Origin: Chlorobiota bacterium
GTDB lineage: Bacteria > Bacteroidota > Bacteroidia > Bacteroidales > VadinHA17
NCBI GenBank assembly: GCA_013152085.1
Contig: JAADHC010000025.1
Span: forward strand, 45,097-109,096
Reading direction: 5' to 3'
DNA length: 64,000 nt
The first letter of the stretch is position 1. The number at the start of each line of letters is the position of its first letter. The position numbers were made by a program, and so were the translations under genes. This document shows, one piece after another, positions 17,932 through 26,895 of this stretch. The notes under the pieces were generated by a model. The model saw only the letters and a program-made list of their open reading frames with translations, was not told the DNA's origin and ran no database searches.

Positions 17932-19653
17932 ATGAAAACACAAAGTACCCTTAAAACCGTTATCGTTGCAGTATTTGCAATAAATTTAATGATGACCCCA
18001 CGAATGATCTATTCGCAATCCACGCTGGATTGTAAAACTTGTCACAATGAAATTTTCCTGGCCTGGCTGGCGGGAAGTCATTCCCATACACAAAAGGATA
18101 TTGCCCTTGAACTGGCGGCAGAGCGTATCGGACAATCGGCGGATACCGTTATAAATGGTTCGGATGCGGAAAATTGTATCGCATGCCATGCCCCGTTGGC
18201 AATTACTGAAAACGGTGGTATGACCGAAGTCCAGGCACTGGAACATTTCTTTACGACAACCGGAGGAGTTTTCACTTCTGGTACAACCATTGCAGATTCT
18301 GCAAACTGGCCTCACAATTATTGCACTACCTGCCATAATGTACCTGGTAACCATCCGACCGGTTTACCTGAATTTGGTTATTTCAACTCTTCAACGGCAA
18401 CGTATGATTCAATTGGGAAAGTTGCTTCCCTTTGCGGTCAATGTCATGGGAATCTCCAGTTTGAAGGGACAGACCACTTGACTTATAATGCCTGGAATAT
18501 GAGCAAGCACGCTTTAACACAGGATGATGTGAGCTCAGAGCTGGCAGAAGAAAGAGCCGGCGAATCCCCGGATACGGTTGTCAACGGTTCAGATCCTGAA
18601 AATTGTATTGCCTGCCATGCCCCAACGGCTGTGTTGGCCAATGGAGGAATGAGCGAATCAGAAGCACTGAACTATTTTTTCTCGACAGAAAGTGGCGTTT
18701 TTACAGCAAATACAACATCCTTGAACGGGGATCAATGGCCTGATGTCTCATGTATATCCTGTCATAATCCTCACGAACCGAACCTGGTTTCCTATTTCAA
18801 TTCATCCACAAAGCAATATGAGGTTATGGATAGTACGGCAAAACTATGCGGTCAATGTCATGGAAATTTACGCTTTCCCGGCACAGACCATCTGAGTTAC
18901 AATATTGCGAAAGGCGTAGGCGCCATCGGAGTCACGTATAAAGAAACAATGCCGGGTATAACTTGTACAGATTGTCACATGGCTGCCGGCCCGGAAGACA
19001 CAAAAGCCGATATGTATCACGGACACAGCTGGTCGGTGTTTGTCACAGAAGATGACGGGAGTGAAACGGTTGCATGCCAGAATTGCCATAGCAGTATGGA
19101 TGCGGCAGTATCCAGAACGCAGATTCAGGCATATAAAGATGAAGCTGCTGCAAGTCTGAGCAGTGCAGAACAGGAAATGAGTACAGCCGATAGTTTATTG
19201 AATTTATCCGGTGATGCTGAATTACTGGCACAATTAGATTCGGCAAAAACCAACCTGTCTTTGGTTGAAGGCGATGAGAGCGGCGGATTTCACAATCATA
19301 AGTATCAAATGGACCTGCTGGCAGATGTTTTACAAAAACTGGATCATATTATTTCAGTCGCAACAGGTATTCATAATTCCAGCTTGCCTTCCGGTTTCGA
19401 ACTTTCTCAAAATTTCCCGAACCCATTCATTTATTATACCGATATCAAATATGCCATTCCGTATAATTCTTATGTCCATATGAATATTTACGATAATACC
19501 GGCAGGCTTGTAAAAACCGTCGTTAATAAATATCAGAATCCGGGCGTTTATAAGGTAAATATTGATATGACTGCATTCCCGGCCGGAAATTACTATTATG
19601 TCCTGAAAGCCGGAAATACAAAAATCTCAAAATCGATGATTATATTAAGATAG
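17932..19653 (+). CDS. Secreted multiheme cytochrome c (nine CxxCH) with T9SS type A sorting domain
   Basis: CKTCH, CIACH, CTTCH, CGQCH, CIACH, CISCH, CGQCH, CTDCH, CQNCH counted in the translation; C-terminus FELSQNFPNPFIYYTDIKYAIP...FPAGNYYYVLKAGNTKISKSMIILR. Confidence 0.93.
   Translation: MKTQSTLKTVIVAVFAINLMMTPRMIYSQSTLDCKTCHNEIFLAWLAGSHSHTQKDIALELAAERIGQSADTVINGSDAENCIACHAPLAITENGGMTEVQALEHFFTTTGGVFTSGTTIADSANWPHNYCTTCHNVPGNHPTGLPEFGYFNSSTATYDSIGKVASLCGQCHGNLQFEGTDHLTYNAWNMSKHALTQDDVSSELAEERAGESPDTVVNGSDPENCIACHAPTAVLANGGMSESEALNYFFSTESGVFTANTTSLNGDQWPDVSCISCHNPHEPNLVSYFNSSTKQYEVMDSTAKLCGQCHGNLRFPGTDHLSYNIAKGVGAIGVTYKETMPGITCTDCHMAAGPEDTKADMYHGHSWSVFVTEDDGSETVACQNCHSSMDAAVSRTQIQAYKDEAAASLSSAEQEMSTADSLLNLSGDAELLAQLDSAKTNLSLVEGDESGGFHNHKYQMDLLADVLQKLDHIISVATGIHNSSLPSGFELSQNFPNPFIYYTDIKYAIPYNSYVHMNIYDNTGRLVKTVVNKYQNPGVYKVNIDMTAFPAGNYYYVLKAGNTKISKSMIILR
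18097..18489 (+). repeat. Internal duplication unit 1 of the cytochrome
   Basis: ELAAERIGQSADTVINGSDAENCIACHAP...CGQCHGNLQFEGTDHLTYN parallels unit 2. Confidence 0.85.
18523..18903 (+). repeat. Internal duplication unit 2 of the cytochrome
   Basis: ELAEERAGESPDTVVNGSDPENCIACHAP...CGQCHGNLRFPGTDHLSYN parallels unit 1. Confidence 0.85.
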
Positions 19654-20013
19654 ACTGTTTTTAAATATTCATTTTTTACCTGCATAACCATCCGTGTTAG
19701 GAGTATAGAATAATAAACGGGAGAGAAACCGTTTGCGAATCCGGATACTCGATAATAAAAACATATTATTCGATTAAATTGTTTCGTGTTCCGTCCGGTG
19801 AATAATCTCGTTTTGATGATCAATCTTTGATACCGGTTTAATAACTGATGTCGGGCCGTTGGTGTCAGCTCCCTGAACAGGCAAGCTGTGCACAAAACGA
19901 TATTTATTAAAACCGGTGATTTATAATTCCAGATACCGGAACACTTTCTTTCTCTTAAAACAAAAGAGCGGGAAATTCACGCCCTACCGTTCAATATAGA
20001 ATCAAGAATAGTA

Positions 20014-21474
20014 CTATTTCTCCGGAATATGTTCCAGTGTTTCCACCAGAAAATCCCAGAATTTCTGCACCGTAGGAATATTCACCTTTTCATCGGGAGA
20101 GTGCGGGAAACGGATGGTAGGTCCGAAGGAGATCATATCGAGTCCGGGATAGGCACCCCCCAGCAGGCCGCATTCCAGTCCTGCATGGATCGCCCTGATC
20201 TCCGGGATTTTACCAAATTTGTTATTATAAATTTCCTTCATTTCTTTCAGGATCAAACTGTCCGGGTTGGGTTTCCAACCAGGATACTCTCCTTCAAACT
20301 GCACTTCGGCACCGGAAGGTTCGAAGACACTGCGGAACATATTTTTCAGGTCTTCCCGGGCGGAATCTACCGAGCTACGCATCAGGCAAAGCACTTCCGT
20401 ATCGGCCTTACCGGTTTTGTAAACAGCCAGATTGGTAGAGGTTTCTACCAACCCTTCCATATCCGTACTCATACGGATTACCCCGTTGGGACATGCATAA
20501 ACAGCATTCAGTAACCTGTAATGGGAATCAGCATCCAATACGGTTTCAGGACTTTTCGTTTTTTCAGCCGTGAGCGAAATACCGGGTTCTACCGAACCAT
20601 ATTCATTTTTCAAAATGGTTTCCATATCCGTTACAAGTTTTTCAAATCTCCCTGCAGTGGACTCCGGCACTACTACCGTCGCAAAAGCCTCACGTGGAAT
20701 GGCATTGCGGAGATTTCCCCCTTCAACGGTTGATAACATCATTCCAACCTGGCGATATGCTGTCCAAAGCAGGCGGTTCATTAACTTGTTGGCATTCCCT
20801 TTTCCCATGTGGATATCAATCCCCGAGTGTCCGCCTTTCAGGCCGGTAAGGCTTACTTTATAGGCAACCACTTCTAGAGGAGTCTTTTCCCTGGTAATCT
20901 CAAAACGAATGTTTGCATTGGTGCCACCGGCACAGCCGATATAGAGCTCCCCTTCGTCCTCCGAATCCAGATTGATTAATATTTCCCCGCTCAGGATGCC
21001 GGGTTTAAGCCCAAAAGCACCGGTCATTCCGGTTTCTTCATCAATGGTAAACAGTGCTTCTACCGGGCCATGCTTCAGATCTTTGGATTCCAGAACAGCC
21101 ATGGCAGCAGACACACCAATACCATTATCAGCGCCAAGGGTAGTACCACGGGCTGTCACCCATTCACCATCAATATATGCATCAATCGGATCATTTTCAA
21201 AATCGTGCTCAACATTACTGTTTTTCTGTGGCACCATATCGAGATGCCCCTGCAACACCACAGCTTTACGGTTTTCCATACCCGGTGTTGCCGGTTTACG
21301 GATAATGACATTGCCCACTTCATCAACGATGGTTTCCAGTCCCAGGTCTTCTCCGAATTTTTTCATGTAGGCAATGATTTTACCCTCCTTTTTCGAAGGT
21401 CTCGGAATCTGTGTCAGCGCATAAAAGTGTTTCCACACAATCTTCGGTTCCAGTTCAACGATTTCTTTACTCAT
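20014..21474 (-). CDS. pepD: Aminoacyl-histidine dipeptidase / M20-family peptidase (start chosen at MSKEIVELEPK)
   Basis: VVLQGHLDMVPQKN, LGADNGIGVSAAMAVLE, FTIDEETGMTGAFGL, HAGLECGLLGGAYPGLDMISFGP. The ORF extends to 21549 but the conserved start is the internal Met. Confidence 0.92.
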   Translation of the reverse strand: MSKEIVELEPKIVWKHFYALTQIPRPSKKEGKIIAYMKKFGEDLGLETIVDEVGNVIIRKPATPGMENRKAVVLQGHLDMVPQKNSNVEHDFENDPIDAYIDGEWVTARGTTLGADNGIGVSAAMAVLESKDLKHGPVEALFTIDEETGMTGAFGLKPGILSGEILINLDSEDEGELYIGCAGGTNANIRFEITREKTPLEVVAYKVSLTGLKGGHSGIDIHMGKGNANKLMNRLLWTAYRQVGMMLSTVEGGNLRNAIPREAFATVVVPESTAGRFEKLVTDMETILKNEYGSVEPGISLTAEKTKSPETVLDADSHYRLLNAVYACPNGVIRMSTDMEGLVETSTNLAVYKTGKADTEVLCLMRSSVDSAREDLKNMFRSVFEPSGAEVQFEGEYPGWKPNPDSLILKEMKEIYNNKFGKIPEIRAIHAGLECGLLGGAYPGLDMISFGPTIRFPHSPDEKVNIPTVQKFWDFLVETLEHIPEK

Positions 21475-21742
21475 AATTACAATTGCTTTAATTGTTGCAT
21501 AGAATATATTGATTCGGACAATGATTTCATCTGATCTCCGTTTAATCAAAGTGGTTGCAAAAGTAAAAAAAAATATATGTAAGAAATGTGTTTCACATCA
21601 TTTCCGTGAATAAAGATGCAAAATGTCATTTTACCGACAAAGCGATTATTCGGATCGTGTTATCTTTTATATTCTGATAAAACATATATTAAAATATCTG
21701 TATATTTGCATTAGAGATTGAATAAAAAGAAAACCTGAAAGA

Positions 21743-22285
21743 ATGAGGAGATTCCGGAATACCATTTTTGCTTTGATCTTACTCATGCTGTTGCCTGTAC
21801 ATTTACAGGCACAAAAAGGAGGGGTTAAATGGCTAACCATCGAAAAGGCCCTGGAACTTAATAAAAAAGAACCACGAAAACTTTTCATTGATGTATATAC
21901 CGACTGGTGTGGTTGGTGTAAAAAAATGGATCAGTCAACTTATATGGATCCTGTCATCGCTGACATCCTGAATAACAATTTTTACCCGGTAAAATTTAAT
22001 GCCGAATCCAAAGACCCCGTTGAATTTGCGGGCAAGACTTTTACCAATCCGGGGACTTCACAACGCAGTGCTCATCAGCTTGCCTTTGCTCTGCTTCAGG
22101 GAAAAATGGCTTATCCGTCTGTAGCATACCTGGATGAAAAACTCCAGCTCCTTACTACGGTACCGGGATATTTTACGGCCCAACAAATGGAACCGATTCT
22201 TACTTACTTCTCCACCGACAGCTACAAAACAATGACCTGGCAGCAATACCAGGAATCATTTAAGGGTCAGCTTAGTAAAAAATAG
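21743..22285 (+). CDS. Secreted thioredoxin-fold protein (CGWC active site)
   Basis: Signal peptide; LFIDVYTDWCGWCKKMDQSTYMDPVIADILNNNFYPVKFNAE. Confidence 0.85.
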   Translation: MRRFRNTIFALILLMLLPVHLQAQKGGVKWLTIEKALELNKKEPRKLFIDVYTDWCGWCKKMDQSTYMDPVIADILNNNFYPVKFNAESKDPVEFAGKTFTNPGTSQRSAHQLAFALLQGKMAYPSVAYLDEKLQLLTTVPGYFTAQQMEPILTYFSTDSYKTMTWQQYQESFKGQLSKK

Positions 22286-22309
22286 GAATTCTGCCTTTAA
22301 GGGTTGATT

Positions 22310-23443
22310 TTAGTGATCCGAATGATTGATACCGGGAAATACAACATTTGCCGGTATTTCTGTTTTGGCTCCCATTTGATATAACAATGCATGATGGGAA
22401 AAAAGGACCCTGTTTCCGAAATAGACTTTGAGATTTGCCACTTCCGGAATCCGGTAAATTATGGAAGGGATACCTGTACTTAACGTATCTGCCGGGCTGA
22501 CGATCAGGCTTGTTTTCCCCAGTTTCTCCCAGGATACGTTTACCGCATCACCACGCAGGTCTTCCGGAGGTAATACGCCAAGGGCAGGAAGAAATCTGAA
22601 AAGTATAATTGGATTATCCGTTGTATCCGAGGGAGTAAAAACATACCGGTAATGGTATGTCCTGCGGTACTTCTTACCGGCAAATAAGGCCAGGTAATCC
22701 GCTTCCAGTTTGTCCAGTTCACGAACAGCAATTTCAAGTCCCGGTCCATCGGGAAGAGAAACCTCATCATTATTCCTGGAAACCAGCCGGAATTTCCGTT
22801 TCCTGATCCTGATAAGGGTCTGTGCCGCATCTGCAGCTTTTTCTTCCGGGGTCAGTATCCGTTGTTTTGTTATAATAACCGGAATTTGTATAAAAGAAGT
22901 ATCCGTTGCCACTGTCCGGTAAGCAGTATCCCGGTATTGTTTTACGGAACCGGACAGATTCCGGAACGGGAAAGCCATGCCGTTAAAAGGCAGGGATTCA
23001 TCTGCAAAAGCAGAAGGCATCTTATTATAATCAGAAGGATTAAGAAGCAGGATCAAACCTTCATGGCTAAGCTTCATCGCTGCCGGCTGCAGATCCCCGT
23101 TGCTGATCACCTGATAATATTCACCGGGATCTGCTTCCAGATACTGTCTCACACTCACCCTGTCCAGCGTCCATTCCTCCCTGTCACGATCTATAATCTC
23201 ATCCAGGTCAAGGAGTTTATTTGCATAAGCATAATATGGCCCTCTTTTATAAATAATCCGGGTTGCCTCAACATCTACGGAAAACGAAGTCATCGGAAGG
23301 GCATAAAGCAATCCCGGTTGCGTAAGCGATTTCCCATCCTCTATTTTGATCACGCTTGTGTTCATCTCCTTTTGCGGAATGCACCCTGTCATCAGGACAG
23401 CCACAAATAAAAAGGATAATTGTTTAAATAAACGTATCATCAT
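22310..23443 (-). CDS. DUF4831-type lipoprotein
   Basis: Lipobox-like VLMTGCIP; sequence pattern resembles Bacteroidota DUF4831 proteins (recognised from memory, not searched). Confidence 0.65.
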   Translation of the reverse strand: MMIRLFKQLSFLFVAVLMTGCIPQKEMNTSVIKIEDGKSLTQPGLLYALPMTSFSVDVEATRIIYKRGPYYAYANKLLDLDEIIDRDREEWTLDRVSVRQYLEADPGEYYQVISNGDLQPAAMKLSHEGLILLLNPSDYNKMPSAFADESLPFNGMAFPFRNLSGSVKQYRDTAYRTVATDTSFIQIPVIITKQRILTPEEKAADAAQTLIRIRKRKFRLVSRNNDEVSLPDGPGLEIAVRELDKLEADYLALFAGKKYRRTYHYRYVFTPSDTTDNPIILFRFLPALGVLPPEDLRGDAVNVSWEKLGKTSLIVSPADTLSTGIPSIIYRIPEVANLKVYFGNRVLFSHHALLYQMGAKTEIPANVVFPGINHSDH

Positions 23444-24953
23444 CTTTCTTTAAAGTTTTAAACGCTGCTCCAAGGTTATTTGTTATATCCGAGGCAATCA
23501 TTGCTTCGGCACTCATTTGAGTGAAGGCAATATCGCCAGCAAGCCCATGAATATATACACCAAGAATGGCAGCATCCAATGGCTCATAACGCTGTGCCAG
23601 CAGGGAGAGGATTATTCCTGTCAGGACATCCCCGCTGCCTGCCGTAGCCATACCGGGATTGCCTGTACTGTTAAAACAGCATGTTCCTTCCGGAGTTAAT
23701 ACGGCAGTATGAGCACCTTTTAAAACTACAATAATTTTATTCTTGTGTGCAAATTCAATGGCCTTATGTAACCGTTCCCAACCGGTTGCAGAAGCACCTG
23801 CCAGCCTGTCAAACTCTTTGGGATGCGGGGTTAATATCGTGTTGGCAGGCAGCTTTGTCAGCCACTCAGGATTTCCGGAAAGAATATTGATGGCATCGGC
23901 GTCAAGGACAAGCGGCACACCCGCATTTTCAAGCAAAGCGATCAAAGCTTTCTGAGAGTTATTGCGGCACCCCAGGGCCGGGCCGGCCCCAATAGCCGAA
24001 TATCCCCGAAGATCAGGAATCTGACTGAACAATATGTCAGATTGGTCGAGACTGATCATCGCCTCGGGGACAGTCATCTGCAGGATATTATTGCCATATT
24101 TTGGAACATGGGTAGTGAGCAATCCCACACCGGTGCGTAAACACGACCGGGAAGCAAGCACTGCAGCGCCCATACGTCCGTAACATCCGGCAATCAGCAA
24201 AGCATGTCCGTAGGTTCCCTTATGACTGAATTTCCTTCTCGGCCGGATCAGCGGAACAGCATCCTCCCGCGTTGTATAATAATAAGGTGTCTCTCCGGCA
24301 GCTATGGCCTCAGGATGCAAACCAATGGGAATAACCTCCCAGTTACCCGTATACTTCCCGTTTTCCGGTAAAAAAAAAGAAAGTTTGGGAAATTGAAGGG
24401 TCAGGGTAATGGTAGCCCTGATAATGGTATCGCCGGTATTTTGACGATTATCTTCGCCAAATAATCCGGAAGGAATATCAATGGAAATTACCTTCCCGGC
24501 ATAAGTATTGATGTGTTCAACAACCCTTGCAGCAAATCCTTGCAGTGGCCGGTTAAGGCCGGACCCGAAAAGTCCTTCAATAACCACATCCTCCCGATCA
24601 ATAACCGGAAGATTATCATCAGGATGTAATACGGAAAAAAAAACGCCATTAAAATCTTTTATTCTTTGAACATTTTCTGTACAATCCGGTGACAGGCGGC
24701 TTGAAACCAAAACCTGAAAAATCCTGACGACATAACCCGACGCTGCCATCATCCGGGCCAGGGCCAGGGCATCACCCCCGTTGTTACCGGTACCGGCAAA
24801 TACCATCACCCTTCTATGACGGCTGACGTGACTGAGAATCCAGTCATGCATACCCCTGGCAGCACGCTCCATCAGATCAACCGAGGCGACAGGCTCATGT
24901 TTTATCGTATAAGCATCAATGTCGTGAACTGCGGATGTAGGAAAAATCTTCAT
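23424..24953 (-). CDS. nnr: Bifunctional NAD(P)H-hydrate epimerase / ADP-dependent NAD(P)H-hydrate dehydratase
   Basis: YjeF_N VMVFAGTGNNGGDALALARMMAASGYVV; dehydratase NTILTPHPKEFDRLAG, NSTGNPGMATAGSGDVLTGIILSLLAQ. Confidence 0.94.
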   Translation of the reverse strand: MKIFPTSAVHDIDAYTIKHEPVASVDLMERAARGMHDWILSHVSRHRRVMVFAGTGNNGGDALALARMMAASGYVVRIFQVLVSSRLSPDCTENVQRIKDFNGVFFSVLHPDDNLPVIDREDVVIEGLFGSGLNRPLQGFAARVVEHINTYAGKVISIDIPSGLFGEDNRQNTGDTIIRATITLTLQFPKLSFFLPENGKYTGNWEVIPIGLHPEAIAAGETPYYYTTREDAVPLIRPRRKFSHKGTYGHALLIAGCYGRMGAAVLASRSCLRTGVGLLTTHVPKYGNNILQMTVPEAMISLDQSDILFSQIPDLRGYSAIGAGPALGCRNNSQKALIALLENAGVPLVLDADAINILSGNPEWLTKLPANTILTPHPKEFDRLAGASATGWERLHKAIEFAHKNKIIVVLKGAHTAVLTPEGTCCFNSTGNPGMATAGSGDVLTGIILSLLAQRYEPLDAAILGVYIHGLAGDIAFTQMSAEAMIASDITNNLGAAFKTLKKDDDTFI

Positions 24954-25028
24954 TTCTTACTGCCTTCTGAATTCAATTACAAATTTAGCAGAAATAAGTT
25001 GTTATAAATAGCGTACCTAAATAGTTTC

Positions 25029-25058
25029 TTGGTGCGGATAAAAAATAAATTATATTTG
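25029..25058 (+). promoter_or_regulatory. Bacteroidota-type promoter: TTG-N19-TATATTTG
   Basis: TTG at 25029-25031, 19-nt spacer, TATATTTG at 25051-25058, 43 nt before the start of the POT transporter. Confidence 0.55.
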
Positions 25059-25100
25059 CCTTACAAACGCTTTATTTTGTATCACTAAAAATAAGATTTC

Positions 25101-26768
25101 ATGTTTAAAGGACATCCCAAAGGACTTTATGTAGCTTTTTTTGCCAATATGGGTGAACGATTTGGTTATTACACCATGTTGGCTATTTTCACCCTTTATC
25201 TGCAGGCAAAATTCGGGTGGACCGCCACCGAAGCAGGCAGGGTATACGGAAGTTTTCTTTTTGGTATTTATTTTTTACCTCTTCTCGGCGGACTTATTGC
25301 CGATAACTGGCTTGGATATGGAAAAACCATTATACTGGGAACCATCATCATGTTTATCGGATATGCCATGCTGGCAGTCCCCGGCCAGTCTAAGTATTTC
25401 ATCTTCGGTTCACTGACCGTGATCTCCCTGGGTACGGGATTTTTTAAAGGAAATTTGCAGGCCCTGGTCGGTAATATGTATGATGATCCGAAATATGAGA
25501 AGGTAAGAGACTCTGCTTTCAATATTTTTTATATGGGGATCAATGTTGGTGCTTTTTTTGCCCCCAATGCAGCACAGGCAATCAGCAACCTGGTCTTAAA
25601 AAAATACGGACTTTTTTACAATAGTGCTGCTATCGACCTGGCTAATAAATTCAAAGCAGGGATTATTACAGCTACCGAACAACTGAAGCTGGAAACCATC
25701 GGAAAAACCCAGTTAGGTGACCATTTCCATAGTATAGCTGATTTTGCCAATCGCTATATCGATGGTCTGTCAGCTTCCTACAATGCAGGATTTGCCATTG
25801 CCTCGGCAAGTATGATCATCTCCCTGCTCATTTTTATCGGTTTCCGGAAGTATTATAAATCCGCTGATATCACTTACAAACAACAGAAAAAACAGAAGAG
25901 TGAAAATCTTGTTATACTTACCCCGGAACAAACCAAGAAAAGACTTGTTGCTCTCGGACTGGTATTCCTTGTGGTCATGTTTTTCTGGATGTCCTTCCAC
26001 CAGAACGGTTTTACACTGACATTCTTTGCCCGCGATTACACGGTTGGAGCTGTAAACCGCCCCACAGCGATACTGTTTAACCTGAAATCATTGCTGCCAC
26101 TGCTGGCTGTAATTGTAGGTATCATCCTGGCTGTGGGTAAAAATAATACGAAAAATACAAAACTCATTGGTGCCTTAACGGCTATAGCGGGTGCAGTAAT
26201 TCTGGCGCTGGTCGTTAGAAGCTATAATCCCGCAGGAAATCCGATATCTCCACAAATCTTCCAGCAATTTAATCCTATTTTCATCGTATTCCTTACACCG
26301 GTCATTGTCGGTTATTTCAGCTGGCTGCAAAAAAGGGGGAAAGAGCCTTCCTCTCCCCGGAAAATCGGAATAGGAATGCTGATTACTTCGGTTGGTTTTC
26401 TGGTGATGGTCATCGCTTCACAAGGTTTGCAAAGCCCGCACGACCTTCAGGGAGGCGTTTCTACGACACTGCGTTCCCCCTTCTGGCTCATAGGAACTTA
26501 TTTCACCCTTACCATTGCCGAACTGTTCCTTAGCCCGATCGGAATTTCATTTGTCTCGAAAGTAGCGCCACCACAGTTTAAAGGACTGATGCAGGGCGGA
26601 TGGTTTGCGGCTACTGCCATCGGAAACCTGCTGGCCGGGCTGATCGGCCCGTTCTGGGACAAATGGGAGCTTTGGCAGTTTTTCCTGTTACTGGTGGTAC
26701 TCTGCCTTCTTTCAGCAACTTTTATCTTTTCGATACTGAAAAGACTGGAAAGCGCTACCGAAGACTAA
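25101..26768 (+). CDS. POT/PTR-family oligopeptide MFS transporter
   Basis: FANMGERFGYYTMLAIFTLYLQ..., GGLIADNWLGYGKTIILG, FNIFYMGINVGAFFAP, ELFLSPIGISFVSKVAPPQFKGLMQGGWF. Confidence 0.95.
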   Translation: MFKGHPKGLYVAFFANMGERFGYYTMLAIFTLYLQAKFGWTATEAGRVYGSFLFGIYFLPLLGGLIADNWLGYGKTIILGTIIMFIGYAMLAVPGQSKYFIFGSLTVISLGTGFFKGNLQALVGNMYDDPKYEKVRDSAFNIFYMGINVGAFFAPNAAQAISNLVLKKYGLFYNSAAIDLANKFKAGIITATEQLKLETIGKTQLGDHFHSIADFANRYIDGLSASYNAGFAIASASMIISLLIFIGFRKYYKSADITYKQQKKQKSENLVILTPEQTKKRLVALGLVFLVVMFFWMSFHQNGFTLTFFARDYTVGAVNRPTAILFNLKSLLPLLAVIVGIILAVGKNNTKNTKLIGALTAIAGAVILALVVRSYNPAGNPISPQIFQQFNPIFIVFLTPVIVGYFSWLQKRGKEPSSPRKIGIGMLITSVGFLVMVIASQGLQSPHDLQGGVSTTLRSPFWLIGTYFTLTIAELFLSPIGISFVSKVAPPQFKGLMQGGWFAATAIGNLLAGLIGPFWDKWELWQFFLLLVVLCLLSATFIFSILKRLESATED

Positions 26769-26798
26769 ATCATAGTATCAATGTTTTAACCCTGTCAG

Positions 26799-26831
26799 AA
26801 AGACCTCTTCGTTACGAAGTGGTCTTTTTTT
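26799..26831 (+). terminator. Intrinsic terminator after the POT transporter
   Basis: AAGACC-t-CTTCG-tta-CGAAG-t-GGTCTT hairpin followed by a T-run. Confidence 0.8.
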
Positions 26832-26895
26832 ATTAGTTTTGGGATACAAAAATGCCCGAATCCTTATTACAACGACCAAATAAATATTTTTTCAA

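Noticed and set aside
19596-19895. 99-aa minus-strand ORF after the cytochrome gene
   Set aside because: Overlaps the cytochrome 3' end and has no recognisable domain or signal peptide.
20029-21534. Several plus-strand ORFs (161, 97, 132, 154 aa) antisense to pepD
   Set aside because: Mirror ORFs of a well-conserved peptidase gene; composition is of shadow frames.
22862-23410. 182-aa plus-strand ORF antisense to the DUF4831 gene
   Set aside because: No coding signature and fully covered by a supported minus-strand gene.
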